This document shows, piece after piece, positions 62,620 through 64,000 of a stretch of 64,000 nt of DNA. Both the position numbers and the translations under genes were made by a program. The notes below the pieces were generated by a model. It made no database searches. It saw only the letters and a program-made list of their open reading frames with translations, and was not told the DNA's origin. The stretch lies in NCBI GenBank assembly GCA_021817845.1, contig JAKAFW010000016.1:16919-80918 (forward strand), written 5' to 3'. How positions within the stretch are numbered: the first letter of the stretch is position 1; each line of letters opens with the position of its first letter. This DNA is from FEN-1297 sp021817845 (GTDB lineage: Bacteria; Bacteroidota; Ignavibacteria; Ignavibacteriales; Ignavibacteriaceae).

Positions 62620-64000
62620 TGTTCTGGGAATTACAAAATATCGACCAAAGTAAAACTGCCCTTATTAATGATTTACCAAAACTAAATTTGACTTACGGAG
62701 AAATAAATAACCGCTGTAGTAAAATTGTAGAACTTATAAAGGATGCCGATAAAAGACTTGTCTTTCTATTCTGCGATAACTCGGCAGATAGCATAATCAT
62801 TTATTTTGCAGCCCTCCGGTCAGGTAATGCTGTTTTTCTTGCTAATTCAAAAATGGATGACAAACTAAAGGATAGTTTAGTTGAAATTTACAACCCGGAA
62901 TTTATTTTTAGTATAGGGAAAATTTTAAGTCTTCATCTCGAATACGAATATCAAAATCTTGATAATAATTTCTCTTTTTACAAGATAAAGAATAAAGAAA
63001 AACTTTCTTTGATTAATAAAGACTTAGCTGTTTTGCTTTCTACTTCCGGCACAACCGGAAGCCCTAAACTTGTTAGATTATCTTATAAGAATCTTCAAGC
63101 AAATGCAGAATCAATCGCAGGATATCTAGATATTTCAGAAATGGAAATACCTATTACAAGTTTACCGATGAGTTATTCTTTTGGATTATCAGTTATTAAT
63201 AGCCACATATTAAAGGGTGCTTCGATTTTCTGCACTAATAAATCAATGATAATGCGCGACTTCTGGAATGTTTTTAATGAAAATAAATGTACGTCATTTT
63301 CCGGCGTACCTTATAATTATCAGATGCTACAGCGCTTAAAATTTGAAAAACTTGAACTTCCGACTTTAAGAACAATGACTCAAGCCGGAGGTCGTTTAAG
63401 CGAAGAATTCATAAAATATTTTTATGATACAGCTTTGCTAAAAGAGATTAAATTTTTTGTTATGTACGGACAGACTGAAGCGACGGCAAGAATTTCTTAT
63501 GTCCCATTTGAAAAGCTTGGAGAAAAAATTGGTTCAATCGGGATTCCTATTCCCAATGGAGAAATAAAAATATTCTCCGGCGATGCTGAAGTCTCTGGTC
63601 CCGGTTTAGAAGGAGAGTTAGTTTATATTGGTCAAAACGTAATGATGGGTTATGCAGAGAACCGAAATGATTTATCAAAAGATGACGAGCTTTGCGGCAA
63701 ACTTTATACGGGTGATTTAGCTTTGAAGGATGAAGATGGATTTTGTTATATAACCGGAAGATTAAAAAGATTTATAAAATTATTCGGGTTGCGAGTGAAC
63801 CTTGACGAGATAGAGAAAATGATAGAAAATGAATTTTCTGTTCCCGCAGCTTGTTATGGGACGGATGAATCACTTAAAATATTACTTCAAACAGATAGAG
63901 ATAATCTCAGTGAAGCAGTTAAGAAAAAAGTAATTGAATTTTATAAATTGCACCACTCTGTAGTTTTTGTAAAAGACGTCAACATGATCCCTGTGACTCC
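62619..64000 (+). CDS. AMP-dependent acyl-CoA synthetase/ligase (cut at window end)
   Basis: An open frame of about 460 residues from ATG 62619, which overlaps the SDR stop by one base, to the window edge with no stop. ANL motifs are STSGTTGSPKLVRLSYKNL (A3), FFVMYGQTEATARISY (A5), YTGDLALKDEDGFCYITGRLKRFIKLFGLRVNLDEIE (A7-A8). The final A10 lysine region lies near or beyond the edge (MIPVT is visible). It likely activates an acyl chain for the carrier protein of this cluster. Frame is intact, unlike its two upstream neighbours. Confidence 0.88.
   Translation, partial: MFWELQNIDQSKTALINDLPKLNLTYGEINNRCSKIVELIKDADKRLVFLFCDNSADSIIIYFAALRSGNAVFLANSKMDDKLKDSLVEIYNPEFIFSIGKILSLHLEYEYQNLDNNFSFYKIKNKEKLSLINKDLAVLLSTSGTTGSPKLVRLSYKNLQANAESIAGYLDISEMEIPITSLPMSYSFGLSVINSHILKGASIFCTNKSMIMRDFWNVFNENKCTSFSGVPYNYQMLQRLKFEKLELPTLRTMTQAGGRLSEEFIKYFYDTALLKEIKFFVMYGQTEATARISYVPFEKLGEKIGSIGIPIPNGEIKIFSGDAEVSGPGLEGELVYIGQNVMMGYAENRNDLSKDDELCGKLYTGDLALKDEDGFCYITGRLKRFIKLFGLRVNLDEIEKMIENEFSVPAACYGTDESLKILLQTDRDNLSEAVKKKVIEFYKLHHSVVFVKDVNMIPVT

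Noticed and set aside
1..64000. CRISPR arrays, tRNA and rRNA genes
   Set aside because: No regularly spaced short direct repeats and no cloverleaf with a recognisable T-arm were found in the intergenic regions by reading; a covariance-model scan was not possible.

Overview
The window looks like a chromosome segment from a low-GC, Gram-negative member of the Bacteroidota/Chlorobi group, most likely the Ignavibacteria lineage. The clues are an 11-gene nuo operon without NuoEFG, an Oar-like TonB-dependent receptor with a carboxypeptidase-like N-terminal domain, HisKA_2 and multi-PAS sensor kinases, and dispersed TGTCATTTCGA...GAGAAATC repeats of the kind seen in many Bacteroidota-related genomes. 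The lineage is inferred; no rRNA gene is present to confirm it.

Layout. 1-353 is non-coding leader. 354-10847 (+) is a complete nuoABCDHIJKLMN operon for the membrane and hydrogenase-like parts of complex I. 10976-19787 holds a small secreted protein, a CHASE3/PAS sensor kinase, an Oar-like receptor, a small membrane protein, rsmE and a short Omp85-family protein, with two repeat/MITE-like islands (about 13221-13600 and 17491-17766). 20014-22932 (-) is a single-chain glycine decarboxylase. 23062-30523 (-) is a fatty acid/phospholipid operon, yceD-rpmF-plsX-fabH-fabD-(DUF3109)-fabG-acpP-fabF-rnc. 30942-42560 (+) is a tightly packed housekeeping run: an ABC-2 exporter, a PrsW protease, nadD, a sugar-nucleotide epimerase, meaB, an acyl-CoA dehydrogenase, an acyl-CoA carboxyltransferase, an NtrC-type regulator and a HIT protein.

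42585-57052 (-) is the most interesting region. It reads as an uncharacterised synthase-dependent exopolysaccharide locus. It contains a processive GT2 synthase, a membrane-anchored deacetylase-like protein whose first metal-binding motif is lost, a TPR plus outer-membrane-barrel exporter, a second TPR protein, a RecA/KaiC-like protein with an altered Walker A and a C-terminal domain resembling a degenerate GGDEF (the overall plan of BcsE), a GH9 endoglucanase lipoprotein, an FN3 lipoprotein and a multi-PAS kinase/receiver protein with a decayed ATPase domain.

57219-58988 (-) encodes a fatty-acid-hydroxylase-type membrane protein and a dipeptide epimerase. 59429-64000 (+) is an acyl/aminoacyl activation cluster: adenylation protein, GNAT, ACP, SDR and a second AMP ligase cut by the window edge. 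Its ACP and SDR genes carry in-frame stop codons and look like recent pseudogenes. No tRNA, rRNA, CRISPR array or intact insertion sequence was seen.
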